56,105 nucleotides of DNA from Sporosarcina sp. (lineage in GTDB: Bacteria; Bacillota; Bacilli; Bacillales_A; Planococcaceae): NCBI GenBank assembly GCA_029257435.1, contig JARIBI010000005.1, forward strand, positions 1 to 56,105. Direction: 5' to 3'. Positions within the stretch are counted from its first letter, which is position 1, and each line of letters begins with the position of its first letter. The translations under genes were made by a program, and so were the position numbers. The notes below the pieces were generated by a model. That model saw only the letters and a list, made by a program, of their open reading frames with translations. It was not told the DNA's origin and did not search any database. Below, piece after piece: positions 1-7,718 of this stretch.

Positions 1-829
1 TATATATTCCCTCCAATGAAAATGTCAGATTTAATGATGTTGGATTTGCATCAGCCTTAGAAACTTGAATGACAGATGACTGATCTTGCATTGCATAGTG
101 AATGACTGAATTTGTTTGATCTTTGTCAGCAACCGTCAGTTCCCAATTTCCATCGACTTTTTTGAGTTCCCCGGTATTAGAGAAAACATTAATACTTTCC
201 ACCTCAATTACAGCTCCCATCAAAGGAGGGATAGAACCTTCATTGGAATCGGATAATACATCATACTGAACTCGCCCTGTTTTCTCATCCAATATTGGAT
301 TTTGCACCTCAGCACCCGTTATATATCCATTATCACCCTTCAAAGGTTTCGTATCTGGAATAAATTCATCGATATACTCGCCGTTACCATTTTTCAATCG
401 GTAATCCAGCGAAACTTCCCTTACATTATTTAAAATGGAGGGGTCTTCAAATACTAATTGAAAACTTAATCCTAATTTATTTGCGTCTGAAAAATGCTTA
501 TCGAGCGTTATTTTAATACCCTGATCGGTAACTGAACTATTATTTTCTTGTATAAACCCATTATTTACGGCTTGTTCTATGCCTTTATCTCCAAAATTAA
601 AGAATTCGTTGATACTGGCCATTACGTCTTCATTTGTAAGAACTACACCAGTTACGATTAGAGCACAAGCAGCAGCAACTACTCTTTTCCAAATGAAATT
701 GACCTTTTTCTTCTTTGATTTAGCCCGAATGATATCATAGGATTGATCCAGGGATTTCCTTAACTTAGCAGGTATCTCTTTATTTTCGTTCATAATCTGA
801 TTCAACTCTTTTTCAAAGTTATTTTTCAT
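1..829 (-). CDS. Anti-sigma factor-like membrane protein (DUF4179 type), truncated by window edge
   Basis: Reading frame open from an ATG at 829 to the left edge, so the C-terminus is missing. About 60 cytoplasmic residues (MKNNFEKELNQIM...) precede one membrane segment near residues 50-65 (KRVVAAACALIVTGVV), followed by a long extracytoplasmic part. This is the architecture of DUF4179-type anti-sigma factors encoded next to ECF sigma genes in Bacillales. Its start overlaps the end of the sigma gene by 11 bases, so the two are translationally coupled. Probable role: holds the neighbouring sigma factor at the membrane until an envelope signal. Family call is from memory of the family's architecture, moderate confidence. 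Confidence 0.72.
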   Translation of the reverse strand, partial: MKNNFEKELNQIMNENKEIPAKLRKSLDQSYDIIRAKSKKKKVNFIWKRVVAAACALIVTGVVLTNEDVMASINEFFNFGDKGIEQAVNNGFIQENNSSVTDQGIKITLDKHFSDANKLGLSFQLVFEDPSILNNVREVSLDYRLKNGNGEYIDEFIPDTKPLKGDNGYITGAEVQNPILDEKTGRVQYDVLSDSNEGSIPPLMGAVIEVESINVFSNTGELKKVDGNWELTVADKDQTNSVIHYAMQDQSSVIQVSKADANPTSLNLTFSLEGIY

Positions 830-1349
830 ATACCATCACTCCTTCATTTTTATAATAGTTATTTCTTAATATCGACTTGGCCCTAGAAAGTCTGGATTTA
901 ATCGTCCCTTCAGGCTCTCTTAAAAATTCACTCATTTCTTTTACATTCAATCCGACAATATAGTATAAAATAAGTGCTAATCTGTAGACTTCATTTAAAC
1001 TATTAAGCGCATCCTCTAATTCTAGTTTTTGAAATTCATCCTTTCCCTTTTCAGAGAGTAATTGCTCATTCAAAACTGAAGTGTTTTTATTCTTGTTAAG
1101 CAAGCTGTTACATTTATTAATTAGGATTTTACATATCCATGTATTAAAGTACTCATCGTTTTTCAGGGTATGTAATTTTTCATACGCCGAGATAACAGCA
1201 TCCTGCACAGCATCAGCTACATCTTCATCATTGTTTAATAATCTACTCGCTGTCCGATACAATACATCTTCGTATTGTTTTACAAGGGAAACAAAAGCTT
1301 CTCCATCTCCCTTTTTCGCCTTCTTGACTAAGGCTTTAAGTGATCCCAT
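819..1349 (-). CDS. ECF-type RNA polymerase sigma factor
   Basis: 176 residues, the usual ECF size. Region 2 is seen at about residues 25-95 (VADAVQDAVISAYEKL and an NTWICKILINKC segment in place of the common F-x-W-L-x-x-IA-x-N) and region 4 at about 115-165 (LALILYYIVGLNVKEMSEFL, then GTIKSRLSRAKSIL, the helix-turn-helix). The start has a strong ribosome site (AAGGAGGTG, 5 bases before ATG). The next gene downstream is an overlapping membrane anti-sigma factor, the standard partner. A GCAACC-like -35 element lies upstream at about 1415-1420, compatible with self-transcription, but I cannot assign the target regulon. Confidence 0.9.
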   Translation of the reverse strand: MGSLKALVKKAKKGDGEAFVSLVKQYEDVLYRTASRLLNNDEDVADAVQDAVISAYEKLHTLKNDEYFNTWICKILINKCNSLLNKNKNTSVLNEQLLSEKGKDEFQKLELEDALNSLNEVYRLALILYYIVGLNVKEMSEFLREPEGTIKSRLSRAKSILRNNYYKNEGVMVYEK

Positions 1350-1455
1350 TTCAACACCTCCTTACCAGTCGTTTGTTGTTCAATAGATTAGATATGGGAG
1401 AGTATCAATTGGTTGCATTGAATATTTTTTTTTGAAAAGGCGTTTTTTAAATGTG

Positions 1456-1492
1456 AAAAGAGCGCTAATCCTTTTTGGGACCGCACTCTTTT
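1456..1492. terminator. Hairpin terminator between the sigma gene and the accessory tract
   Basis: AAAAGAG at 1456-1462 pairs with CTCTTTT at 1486-1492, flanked by T-runs on both sides. It can stop transcription arriving on the minus strand from the small-gene tract before it enters the sigma operon. Confidence 0.5.
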
Positions 1493-1556
1493 TTTGAAAA
1501 GTTATCTCTTGTTTATTATTGTGGAATCTCAATATTTCTGTAATAAGTTATTCAAG

Positions 1557-1609
1557 ATAATGGCCCTTTAACAGCATAATCCTTGTTCTAGAATTGCCCC
1601 CGTTAGTTC
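1557..1609. repeat. ORF-separating repeat, copy 1
   Basis: Left box TGGCCCTTTAAC, centre GCATAATCCTTGTTC, right box TTGCCCCCGTTAG. Almost identical to the copy at 7966-8019. It begins 30 bases after the stop of the gene at 1640 (minus strand) and marks the outer end of the first tract. Confidence 0.85.
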
Positions 1610-1639
1610 AAGAAGCTAAGAGTTCAACACAACGACTTT

Positions 1640-2035
1640 CTAATATATTTTCAAATCATCAATCTTCTTACGGATTTGTTTAGCTTTATTATACTTGAGA
1701 AACTCATCAACACTCCAGAAGAGAAATGATGATACAAGAGAGAGTAATAAAAATAAGTTAAATGGCACCCAAGCCTCTCCATAATTGAATAAAATTAATA
1801 CAAATACAGAGGCAAGAAGTAAATGAATTACTAATGCAATTCCCCCTCTTATTACTCCTTTAATTCTTTTAGTGACAAAATCGGATAATATAGAACTTGG
1901 TAACCCATAGACCAAAAGAATAGGGATTAAATACATTCCAAGCATTATGACAAACCCTGATGGTTCTATAAGGAAATAAATAAACATTACCATTATACAG
2001 GCTACTATGGCAGAAACTAATTTTCTAATTATCAA
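1640..2035 (-). CDS. Small polytopic membrane protein, unknown function
   Basis: 131 residues with about four hydrophobic segments (residues 6-25, 29-45, 65-85, 92-110) and a basic C-terminal tail (KYNKAKQIRKKIDDLKIY). The start is TTG, chosen because AGGAG lies 7-8 bases upstream. I do not recognise the family. It is a single-gene unit: one ORF-separating repeat begins 30 bases upstream of its start and another ends 31 bases after its stop. Confidence 0.7.
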   Translation of the reverse strand: MIIRKLVSAIVACIMVMFIYFLIEPSGFVIMLGMYLIPILLVYGLPSSILSDFVTKRIKGVIRGGIALVIHLLLASVFVLILFNYGEAWVPFNLFLLLSLVSSFLFWSVDEFLKYNKAKQIRKKIDDLKIY

Positions 2036-2064
2036 ACCACCACTCCTACCTTCTTCTTAAACTA

Positions 2065-2115
2065 AATGGCCCGTTTAATGCACTGTCCTTATCACGCAAA
2101 CGCCCCCGTTAATGG
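2065..2115. repeat. ORF-separating repeat, copy 2
   Basis: Left box AATGGCCCGTTTAATG, right box ACGCCCCCGTTAATG. This copy is the closest relative of the one split by the group II intron (47004-47033 joined to 49751-49775), and shares the centre TCCTTATCACGCAAACG with only minor change. Confidence 0.88.
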
Positions 2116-2135
2116 AATTTCATAACTCATTAGCG

Positions 2136-2447
2136 TTAGTAAGATGCTTTTGTGCGTTGGTATCTTATAAATTCTAAAGTGTAGAAATTCAATAGTGTTA
2201 GCACTGGAATAAAAAACGCAAATACTAGTATTCCCAAACTGCTAAAGACGCCATCTGTTTGTTTATGAAATGCTTGTACATCTAATTTATAAAAAAGGAC
2301 AGTCGCTATTAGTAAAATCACAGCATTTACAGCCAATGCTGTTAGAACACTCAGCCATTTATTACTTTTTAATTTAAATATCCATATACAAGTTATAGTG
2401 GAAACTAGCAGAGAAACAAGCACTGTAAATAACACTATTGTATTCAA
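2136..2447 (-). CDS. Small membrane protein, unknown function
   Basis: About 103 residues with three hydrophobic segments (NTIVLFTVLVSLLVSTITC, a middle pair, and a late VFAFFIPVLTLLNFY). An ATG exists at 2462, but it lies inside the sequence GGGAGGG that looks like the ribosome site. The TTG at 2447, six bases after GGGAGGG, is the more likely start. No family recognised. Flanked on both sides by the tract's repeat. Confidence 0.6.
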   Translation of the reverse strand: MNTIVLFTVLVSLLVSTITCIWIFKLKSNKWLSVLTALAVNAVILLIATVLFYKLDVQAFHKQTDGVFSSLGILVFAFFIPVLTLLNFYTLEFIRYQRTKASY

Positions 2448-2472
2448 AAAATACCCTCCCATAACTTAATAA

Positions 2473-2521
2473 TCTGGCCCTTTTCTTGAAAAACCATGTT
2501 CGGTTAAAGGCCCCCGATTGT
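2473..2521. repeat. ORF-separating repeat, copy 3
   Basis: Left box TCTGGCCCTTTTC, right box GGCCCCCGATTG. The centre forms AACC-atgttc-GGTT. Very close to the copy at 6532-6580, which has the same stem with one changed loop base. Confidence 0.85.
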
Positions 2522-2542
2522 TTAAATGTCGGGGTGTATATC

Positions 2543-2905
2543 TTATGAGGTTATATCGAAACCACTACGTTCCCCATTGACATACACGTCAATAGTTTCA
2601 ATATCTTTATCTATCGTTAGATGATATACATTTTGTTTTGCGTCAGAGTCAGATACATCGAATTTAATTTCCACTGTGTCACCTTTTACATCTTAGTTAA
2701 AATCTGCGTCCCCATCAGATTGAAGAGTGATATAGTAACTATTTTTGTTTTCTTCTTTTAACTGTAATTGAACATTAGGCTGGATAGAATCTTGTACAAA
2801 TTTTGGTACACTCTCAACCTTTTCTAGATTTGTTACTGTTAAAGAACAAGCGGCCAATATTGAAACGAACACCATCAACATAACAACAATAATTTTCTTC
2901 ATCAT
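2543..2905 (-). pseudogene. Lipoprotein gene interrupted by an in-frame stop
   Basis: The N-terminus MMKKIIVVMLMVFVSILAAC is a lipoprotein signal with lipobox LAAC. Reading continues to a TAA at 2693-2695, then stays open in the same frame for another 49 codons (DVKGDTVEIKFDVSDSD..., ending DITS) to a TAA at 2543-2545 just before the next repeat. The sequence on both sides of the stop is equally protein-like (alternating beta-strand pattern), so one nonsense change seems to have split a lipoprotein of about 120 residues. A 70-residue secreted product could still be made. Family unknown. Confidence 0.65.
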
Positions 2906-2929
2906 TAACTTCCCCCTATATTCACGACT

Positions 2930-2986
2930 AAATGGCCCATTTGCGTTATTAGCGCGATTACTTAGGCAGCAATCGCACCCGTTTGG
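2930..2986. repeat. ORF-separating repeat, copy 4
   Basis: Left box AATGGCCCATTTG, right box GCACCCGTTTGG. The centre differs in sequence from other copies but keeps a stem: GCGATT pairs with AATCGC across acttaggcagc. Confidence 0.82.
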
Positions 2987-3018
2987 TGAAAGCGCACTAT
3001 TTATCCCTCTAATGATTC

Positions 3019-3370
3019 TTACAACTCTTTAAATAAGTCAACAGGTTCAACTTCTAATCCAATTAGTTTCACATTCCAGTTAACACCAACTAACAAATTG
3101 TCCTCATTCATTCCTGAAAGCCAATTTTTCATAAATTCCTCTAATATTATGGAAGTTGGTTGATAATGTGACCATTCATCTACTGCACACCGGCGTACAT
3201 ATGCTTCATCCGACTAAAAAAGCATAACTCCTGTATCTTCATATTCTATTTGATTCACAAACACACCATCCTTCGATGCCTGCTAATCCACATATCAACT
3301 TGTTTTCTGAAACTTTCTTAAGAAAGTACTCATAACGCCTTTTAGAATTTATAGTTAAGTCAAATTCCAT
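3019..3370 (-). pseudogene. DUF2750-family gene, frameshifted and carrying a nonsense codon
   Basis: Starts MEFDLTINSKRRYEYFLKKV with a fair ribosome site (AAGGAG), reads 43 codons and then stops. The rest is in another frame: SDEAYVRRCAVDEWSHYQP and then SIILEEFMKNWLSG to a stop at 3019-3021. In that frame a TAG stands where the family normally has Trp before S-x-E-A-Y. Order and motifs (RYEYF, the A-x-x-C-A-x-x-x-W segment, the LEEFMKNWL segment) match DUF2750 as I know it. At least two inactivating changes are visible, so this is a dead copy rather than a sequencing slip alone. Confidence 0.72.
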
Positions 3371-3411
3371 AAATGAACTCCTTATTATATTTATCGTTTC
3401 TTCCGAAATAT

Positions 3412-3466
3412 CGCCTTACTACTGCAATGGGAGCAATCCTTCTTCATGAATTGCCTCCGTTTGAAG
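3412..3466. repeat. ORF-separating repeat, copy 5 (left box degenerate)
   Basis: The right half is clear (AGCAATCCTTCTTCATGAAT, then TGCCTCCGTTTGAAG). The left box is eroded. GCAAT/ATTGC flanks the centre. Confidence 0.65.
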
Positions 3467-3515
3467 TACAATACCGCACCCCATGTGCAGCCACTTGCTT
3501 AATACTTAGTTTTAA

Positions 3516-4091
3516 TTACTTTATCATTTTCAAACGATCTAAAGGATAAAAGATTGCTTCTGCAGATCCTACTACCTTCTCCATCGGAACAAAACCAACC
3601 ATAGGGTCCCGACTATCTGTACTTCTTCTACGATTGTCACCAAGTACAAAAAAGTAACCACTTGGTACAGTGGTTTCATCTAAATACTCTTCCAATGTAA
3701 AATCTTCTGTAAGTGTGCCGTTGTCAATCAATGCTTTTTTATAATCCTTTAGATAGTCTTCTTCGAAGTCTTTACCGTTAATTAAAAGCCTGTCATTCTC
3801 GTATTTTATATGATCGCCTGGAACCCCAATAATACGCTTGATGTAGTTTATGTTTTCCTTTTCCTCAAAAATAATCACGTCAAATCGATCGTAACCGGCA
3901 AATCTTGGTCCAATTTTATTCACGACTACTTTATCACCATCTTCAAGGGTGGGCATCATAGAAGCTCCTTCAACTACAACGGGTGTAAATAAAAGAAAAC
4001 GAATTCCAAATGCAAGCAAAACAGCAATACCTATTGCTTTTCCCCATCCTAATAATTCATTCTTCTCTTTAACTTCCCTCATCTCTAGCAA
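3516..4091 (-). CDS. Signal peptidase I (accessory copy)
   Basis: 191 residues. One N-terminal membrane segment (about residues 17-35) leads into the catalytic serine box VVVEGASMMPTLEDGD (Ser in GASM), then the lysine box NYIKRIIGVPGDHI (catalytic Lys in YIKR) and the C-terminal FVLGDNRRRSTDSRDPMVGF. These are the conserved boxes of type I signal peptidases, serine-lysine proteases that remove signal peptides outside the membrane. The start is TTG at 4091 or ATG at 4082; neither has a strong ribosome site. It sits among small secreted and membrane proteins in the repeat tract, so it is likely an accessory SipS-like copy rather than the main enzyme. Confidence 0.93.
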   Translation of the reverse strand: MLEMREVKEKNELLGWGKAIGIAVLLAFGIRFLLFTPVVVEGASMMPTLEDGDKVVVNKIGPRFAGYDRFDVIIFEEKENINYIKRIIGVPGDHIKYENDRLLINGKDFEEDYLKDYKKALIDNGTLTEDFTLEEYLDETTVPSGYFFVLGDNRRRSTDSRDPMVGFVPMEKVVGSAEAIFYPLDRLKMIK

Positions 4092-4160
4092 CTCTCTCTC
4101 TTTTAAAATAAGTCCTCTTATCGTTCCTCAATAACCCTACTTGTTCAAGTATTTGGCTAA

Positions 4161-4775
4161 TTACTGAAAATCAAAAGCTGTTTCTTTTCTTTCATTTCTT
4201 TTAAAATTAACTAAATAAATAACAATGCCCATAATCAATACACAGTACGTAACATTTTCTCCAATACCAATAAGCCCACGCCAGCTTCTTGTACCATTCA
4301 CATACAACTGCAAGATCAATCCTAAAAGTAAACATAGTAACGTATAAGGAGTTTTTTTCACAAGAAATCCTAATATCCCGCCGAGAGTACCACCAACTGC
4401 TGATGCTCCGTAGTGAATTCCATATCCAATAGCCAGCTCTTTAAAAGATATTTGTACTGGCACGTCCCCGTAAAAATAAGTAAACAAGAAATAAAACGTA
4501 ATGGCAGTAAGGGTATAAATTGCACCATATAGCATAGCCTTCCTAATATCACTTGCAAATATATAGCCAACAAGCATGGCGAGTATAAACCATACGGGTA
4601 AGGAATTAATTATTACTGCTAAATATGAAATAACGTATTCAAAAACTGTTACATCATTTCTTAAATCCGGTAGGTTGTCGGAAATAACTGAAAAATATCC
4701 GACGATTATACCAACAATCAGCGTAAAAATAATAAACCTTTTCCAATGTCCTTTGCATTTCTTGTTCTCCTCCAA
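4161..4775 (-). CDS. Six-helix membrane protein, unknown function
   Basis: 204 residues with about six hydrophobic segments. The N-terminus (MEENKKCKGHWKRF) is charged and cytoplasmic. The TTG start lies six bases after GGGAGGG, a good fit. No repeat separates it from the signal peptidase gene downstream, so the two form one two-gene unit. It resembles small Bacillales membrane proteins of the DUF6518 kind in length and helix pattern, but I cannot support that assignment firmly. Confidence 0.6.
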   Translation of the reverse strand: MEENKKCKGHWKRFIIFTLIVGIIVGYFSVISDNLPDLRNDVTVFEYVISYLAVIINSLPVWFILAMLVGYIFASDIRKAMLYGAIYTLTAITFYFLFTYFYGDVPVQISFKELAIGYGIHYGASAVGGTLGGILGFLVKKTPYTLLCLLLGLILQLYVNGTRSWRGLIGIGENVTYCVLIMGIVIYLVNFKRNERKETAFDFQ

Positions 4776-4831
4776 TAAACACCCTCCCTATATACGTTTC
4801 CTAATTTACTTTTTAATTATGCAGTTAAGTT

Positions 4832-4888
4832 ATCTGGGGCGACTGATGAATAAAAGCAAATTCTTATTCCAGAATGACTTCCGATTGT
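4832..4888. repeat. ORF-separating repeat, copy 6
   Basis: Left box degenerate (CTGGGGCGACTGATGAA), right box GACTTCCGATTG. Central stem TTCT-tattcc-AGAA as in the copy at 7617-7674. The boxes have drifted but the layout is the same. Confidence 0.7.
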
Positions 4889-4905
4889 AACTAGAGTCCA
4901 AATCG

Positions 4906-5088
4906 TTAATTATCCAAATCATCATCAAGCCAGGATTTCTTATTTTCCACTTGATCAGAATTTTTCTCGAGAGAATGCCCCACGAAAGACCTGTTAATAC
5001 TATCTTTGACAGCTTTAAAAATCACTAGATACAGAATGAACAGCCCTGCTATCCAAAGAACGATCATACCGAAAACTTGACTTGCCAT
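4906..5088 (-). CDS. Small single-pass membrane protein
   Basis: 60 residues: a hydrophobic segment at 5-25 (FGMIVLWIAGLFILYLVIF) then a charged, soluble tail ending KSWLDDDLDN. Short proteins of this design are common in Bacillales; no function known to me. Start region has GGAGTG before the ATG. A repeat ends 18 bases after its stop and another begins 27 bases before its start. Confidence 0.6.
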   Translation of the reverse strand: MASQVFGMIVLWIAGLFILYLVIFKAVKDSINRSFVGHSLEKNSDQVENKKSWLDDDLDN

Positions 5089-5114
5089 TATCCATCACTC
5101 CAATCCCTGTATAA

Positions 5115-5165
5115 CAAAATGGCCCTATTGCAACATAGTCTTATTACTAAAATGCCCCCTATTGT
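5115..5165. repeat. ORF-separating repeat, copy 7
   Basis: Left box AAATGGCCCTATTGC, right box ATGCCCCCTATTG; both boxes carry the same CTATTG variant, so left and right ends of this copy match each other. Confidence 0.82.
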
Positions 5166-5177
5166 GTATTTTCGAAA

Positions 5178-5429
5178 TCATTTTTTAAACCATACGTAGT
5201 AAAAAGAAAATAGAATTGAAATAAGAAACACTATAAAAATGACTATATTCAAATTTTTACTTCTTACCTTAAAAATATCGTTTTTACCTTTTAATAAAAA
5301 CTCAGTAGCGTAGAAGAAAATAAGAAATGCCACTGTAAGCAAAAGTAAATTTGAAGTGTTTAAAGTATCAAATAATGTCAGTATAAATACCAAGATTGGG
5401 AATATTAATAACTTTAATATGATATTCAC
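5178..5429 (-). CDS. Small membrane protein, three helices
   Basis: 83 residues, almost all hydrophobic: segments at about 3-20, 25-45 and 62-80, ending FYYVWFKK. ATG start preceded by a GGTGA-type site. No family recognised. Single-gene unit between two copies of the repeat, the downstream one only 13 bases after the stop. Confidence 0.6.
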   Translation of the reverse strand: MNIILKLLIFPILVFILTLFDTLNTSNLLLLTVAFLIFFYATEFLLKGKNDIFKVRSKNLNIVIFIVFLISILFSFYYVWFKK

Positions 5430-5446
5430 CTTTTCCGTCTTTTAGA

Positions 5447-5503
5447 ATATGGCTTATTGAGGTATGAGCACGATTCTTTATACAGTAATTGCACCCATTA
5501 GTT
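5447..5503. repeat. ORF-separating repeat, copy 8, overlapping a stop codon
   Basis: Left box ATATGGCTTATTGAGG, right box TTGCACCCATTAGTTTAAG. GCA..ATT pairs with AAT..TGC in the centre. The right end contains the TAA stop of the gene at 5498, so the unit boundary runs through the stop codon. Confidence 0.75.
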
Positions 5504-5866
5504 TAAGATCCAATCGTCCAAAGATTCTTTAATAATGTTTTCTGTGGTCGTAAATGGGAGCGTGTGATATTCCCAGTCAAGGAAACCGTTTTTAGACGCT
5601 TTCGTTAAAAAAAGCATTTCAAGTTTATTTTCAACAAAGACTTGTGTTAAATAAATGTTGTTTCCGGAGTATTTTGTATAAAAGTAAAGGTCAGTTATAT
5701 CTAAAATATTTTGTCCTTTTCTATCTCTTTCGGCATTTATCTCACTGACATAGTAATCTTCATTACTCACATTGCTTTCTTGAAATTTTAGGTACACTGT
5801 ATCTAAATTCACCAGAATTACAACAACCAATATTACAAAAACAAACGATATAATTATCTTTTTCAT
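5498..5866 (-). CDS. Membrane-anchored or secreted protein, unknown
   Basis: About 122 residues from ATG 5866, which follows GGGGGAAG; an upstream ATG at 5899 lacks a site. An N-terminal hydrophobic segment (KKIIISFVFVILVVVILV) is followed by a soluble extracytoplasmic domain with a beta-rich look (DLYFYTKYSGNNIYLTQVFV). No family recognised. It shares one unit with the DUF4240 gene upstream, as no repeat separates them. Confidence 0.6.
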   Translation of the reverse strand: MKKIIISFVFVILVVVILVNLDTVYLKFQESNVSNEDYYVSEINAERDRKGQNILDITDLYFYTKYSGNNIYLTQVFVENKLEMLFLTKASKNGFLDWEYHTLPFTTTENIIKESLDDWILN

Positions 5867-5939
5867 AACTTCCCCCATAAGACAAATCATCCTCTTCACT
5901 CCACTCCCCCTTAGCAGAAGAAGTTAAGTTCTAATTCCC

Positions 5940-6485
5940 TTAGCCCAATGGTTCTTCTCCAAATCTTCTCCAGAGAACAGGAAATAAACTTTCCAAGTCA
6001 TCTTCTTCCCAATCAAATTCAATATCAGTTTCTGATGGTAGTCCCTTTTTCTCAAGGGCATCTAATACCTCATTATGGATATCATCATCCCATTCAATAT
6101 CACCAGTTTTTATTAGCGTATAGGCATCTAATCCAACTGAAAGTAATTCTTCATTCTGAGGCATACCTTCAGCATCAAGGTTATTTTCATTTATATATTC
6201 TGCTAAATATTCTTGATTTTCCATTACCTTGTTAAATATTTTTTCCCCTTGTCCAATCAACCATCCTCTAAAATAGTCAAAACTATCGTCAGAACAGCCT
6301 CCCATCAGAACAAAAGCTGCTCCCCATAAACGAGATTGATAACTAGCGTTCATTAGTTCTTGAAATAAAAATTCAAAGTCTAACACTTCTTCTAATCCTC
6401 TTTGAGCAAGTTGCTCTGTTAACCATTCGTCTTGGTCAAATTCCTTTGAGCCTTCTATTAATTCCCAAAATTCCTTCTTGTCCAA
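5940..6485 (-). CDS. DUF4240-family protein
   Basis: About 181 residues. The N-terminal part (KKEFWELIEGSKEF, ELMNASYQSRLWGAAFVLMG, DDSFDYFRGWLIGQGEKIF) matches the DUF4240 pattern: an aromatic-rich helical domain with the GWLIxxG motif, cytoplasmic, no known activity. The C-terminal half is acidic and ends FPVLWRRFGEEPLG. The start is best placed at TTG 6485, a few bases after GAGGTGAG; the GTG at 6494 overlaps that site. DUF4240 genes are often found as isolated accessory genes, in keeping with this tract. Confidence 0.8.
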   Translation of the reverse strand: MDKKEFWELIEGSKEFDQDEWLTEQLAQRGLEEVLDFEFLFQELMNASYQSRLWGAAFVLMGGCSDDSFDYFRGWLIGQGEKIFNKVMENQEYLAEYINENNLDAEGMPQNEELLSVGLDAYTLIKTGDIEWDDDIHNEVLDALEKKGLPSETDIEFDWEEDDLESLFPVLWRRFGEEPLG

Positions 6486-6531
6486 TAAACTCACCTCATA
6501 TTTTCCTGATTTAGATATCGAATGTTATTAA

Positions 6532-6580
6532 TTCTGGCCCTTTTCTTGAATAACCTTGTTCGGTTAACACCCCCGATGGG
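6532..6580. repeat. ORF-separating repeat, copy 9
   Basis: Left box TCTGGCCCTTTTC, centre AACC-ttgttc-GGTT, right box CACCCCCGATGG. Same subtype as copy 3. Confidence 0.84.
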
Positions 6581-6594
6581 TGAATTAGAATATT

Positions 6595-6969
6595 TTATCC
6601 TTCAAGTAATACTTCATAAACAATTTCTTCCTCTTCCAATATAATAATCAAATTATAGGCATCATCATCATTTGTCTTATATATCTTTGTCCCTACTGGT
6701 AATTGAGTAGCTGCACCATCTTTAAAGAACCATCTATTACTGGTTTGTCTTGTGATTTCGCCGAGTAGTTCACCTTTTATAAGTTCTAAATCTTTAGTCC
6801 TTTCTATTTTGGATGCATTCATATAAACTAGACCGTCATTCCATTGAAAGATATCTGCATCTTCGTTTTCCTTTATTATTTTGCTTGCGGTCGGATTACT
6901 TATACTGTTCGAACAAGCCGATAAAATCGAAGTAAGCAATGCCATAATAATAATCACTTTCTTCATCAT
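6595..6969 (-). CDS. Small lipoprotein, unknown function
   Basis: 124 residues. The signal MMKKVIIIMALLTSILSAC has a lipobox LSAC, so it should be lipid-anchored outside the membrane. The mature part is beta-rich and acidic (EDADIFQWNDGLVYMNAS, LEEEEIVYEVLLEG). Two adjacent ATGs (6969, 6966) follow GAGGGG. Family not recognised; the shape recalls small Bacillus lipoproteins of the YfjS/YhfM kind only in general. Repeats lie 15 bases after the stop and 21 before the start. Confidence 0.72.
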   Translation of the reverse strand: MMKKVIIIMALLTSILSACSNSISNPTASKIIKENEDADIFQWNDGLVYMNASKIERTKDLELIKGELLGEITRQTSNRWFFKDGAATQLPVGTKIYKTNDDDAYNLIIILEEEEIVYEVLLEG

Positions 6970-6989
6970 ATCAGCCCCTCTCCCTTAGA

Positions 6990-7040
6990 TAATCTGGCCC
7001 AATTCATGCACATTCCTGTTCGGTTAATGCCTTCGATAAA
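6990..7040. repeat. ORF-separating repeat, copy 10
   Basis: Left box TCTGGCCCAATTC; right box drifted to TGCCTTCGAT; centre CAT..TTCGGTTAATG, the same subtype as copies 3 and 9. Confidence 0.76.
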
Positions 7041-7081
7041 GGAAAATGAAGCAGATTAAGCACTAATCAGTTAAATACTAC

Positions 7082-7549
7082 TCATTTTACTATTGGGGTA
7101 TTTGCATTGTTTAACCAATCATTGATAAACGGTGATTGATGGGGGTTAATGTTATTCGGAAGCCCTTCTTTTGAGAAAAAACGTAGTTGTTTACTTTCTG
7201 CACATCGTTTAAGACTTCCTTTATACTTTTTTGATTGGAATATAATTTGGATGCTGTACACCCTGTCTCCATTTGGATAAACTGCAAAACCGTTTTCACC
7301 TGAATATATTCCAAACAGAGAGAATTCAGTAATTTCAAGGTTTGTTTCCTCAGTTACCTCGCGTTTTACAGTCTCTTCAAAGGTTTCACCAATTTCCATG
7401 ATTCCACCTGGAATACCCCAAATGTCTTGTCCAGTTCGTTCCTGCAATAGAATTCTTCCTTGTAGGTCTTCTATAATTGCCCCGCAACCAATTGTTAGCA
7501 ATGTCTTGTTACCAACCATTTCTCTCATCGTTTTAATATAATCATTCAT
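7082..7549 (-). CDS. NUDIX hydrolase
   Basis: 155 residues, one NUDIX domain. The Nudix box is seen at about residues 48-70: GGIMEIGETFEETVKREV followed by TEETNLEI, with the metal-binding REVTEE intact but Asn where Gly usually stands after EE. Hydrolyses a nucleoside diphosphate linked to X; the substrate cannot be told from sequence. Soluble cytoplasmic protein. Single-gene unit in the tract; NUDIX genes are frequent passengers of gene-cassette arrays, which fits the tract's organisation. Confidence 0.93.
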   Translation of the reverse strand: MNDYIKTMREMVGNKTLLTIGCGAIIEDLQGRILLQERTGQDIWGIPGGIMEIGETFEETVKREVTEETNLEITEFSLFGIYSGENGFAVYPNGDRVYSIQIIFQSKKYKGSLKRCAESKQLRFFSKEGLPNNINPHQSPFINDWLNNANTPIVK

Positions 7550-7616
7550 GAAATATCACCTCAAAGAAAAAATACATTACCTGAAACCAAAACATTTTTA
7601 AAAACATTCTTATTTA

Positions 7617-7674
7617 ATTCGGGCCGATTGGTGAATGGACGCAAGTTCTTGTACCAGAATGTCCACCGATTCGG
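7617..7674. repeat. ORF-separating repeat, copy 11
   Basis: Left box CGGGCCGATTGGTGAA, right box TGTCCACCGATTCGG. The centre is a clear imperfect hairpin: TGGAC pairs with GTCCA and TTCT with AGAA around tgtacc. The boxes carry matching CGATT variants at both ends. Confidence 0.82.
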
Positions 7675-7718
7675 GAACAGTCCTTCTTCCACAACCTCCA
7701 CAGTTTATAAGACAGGCG

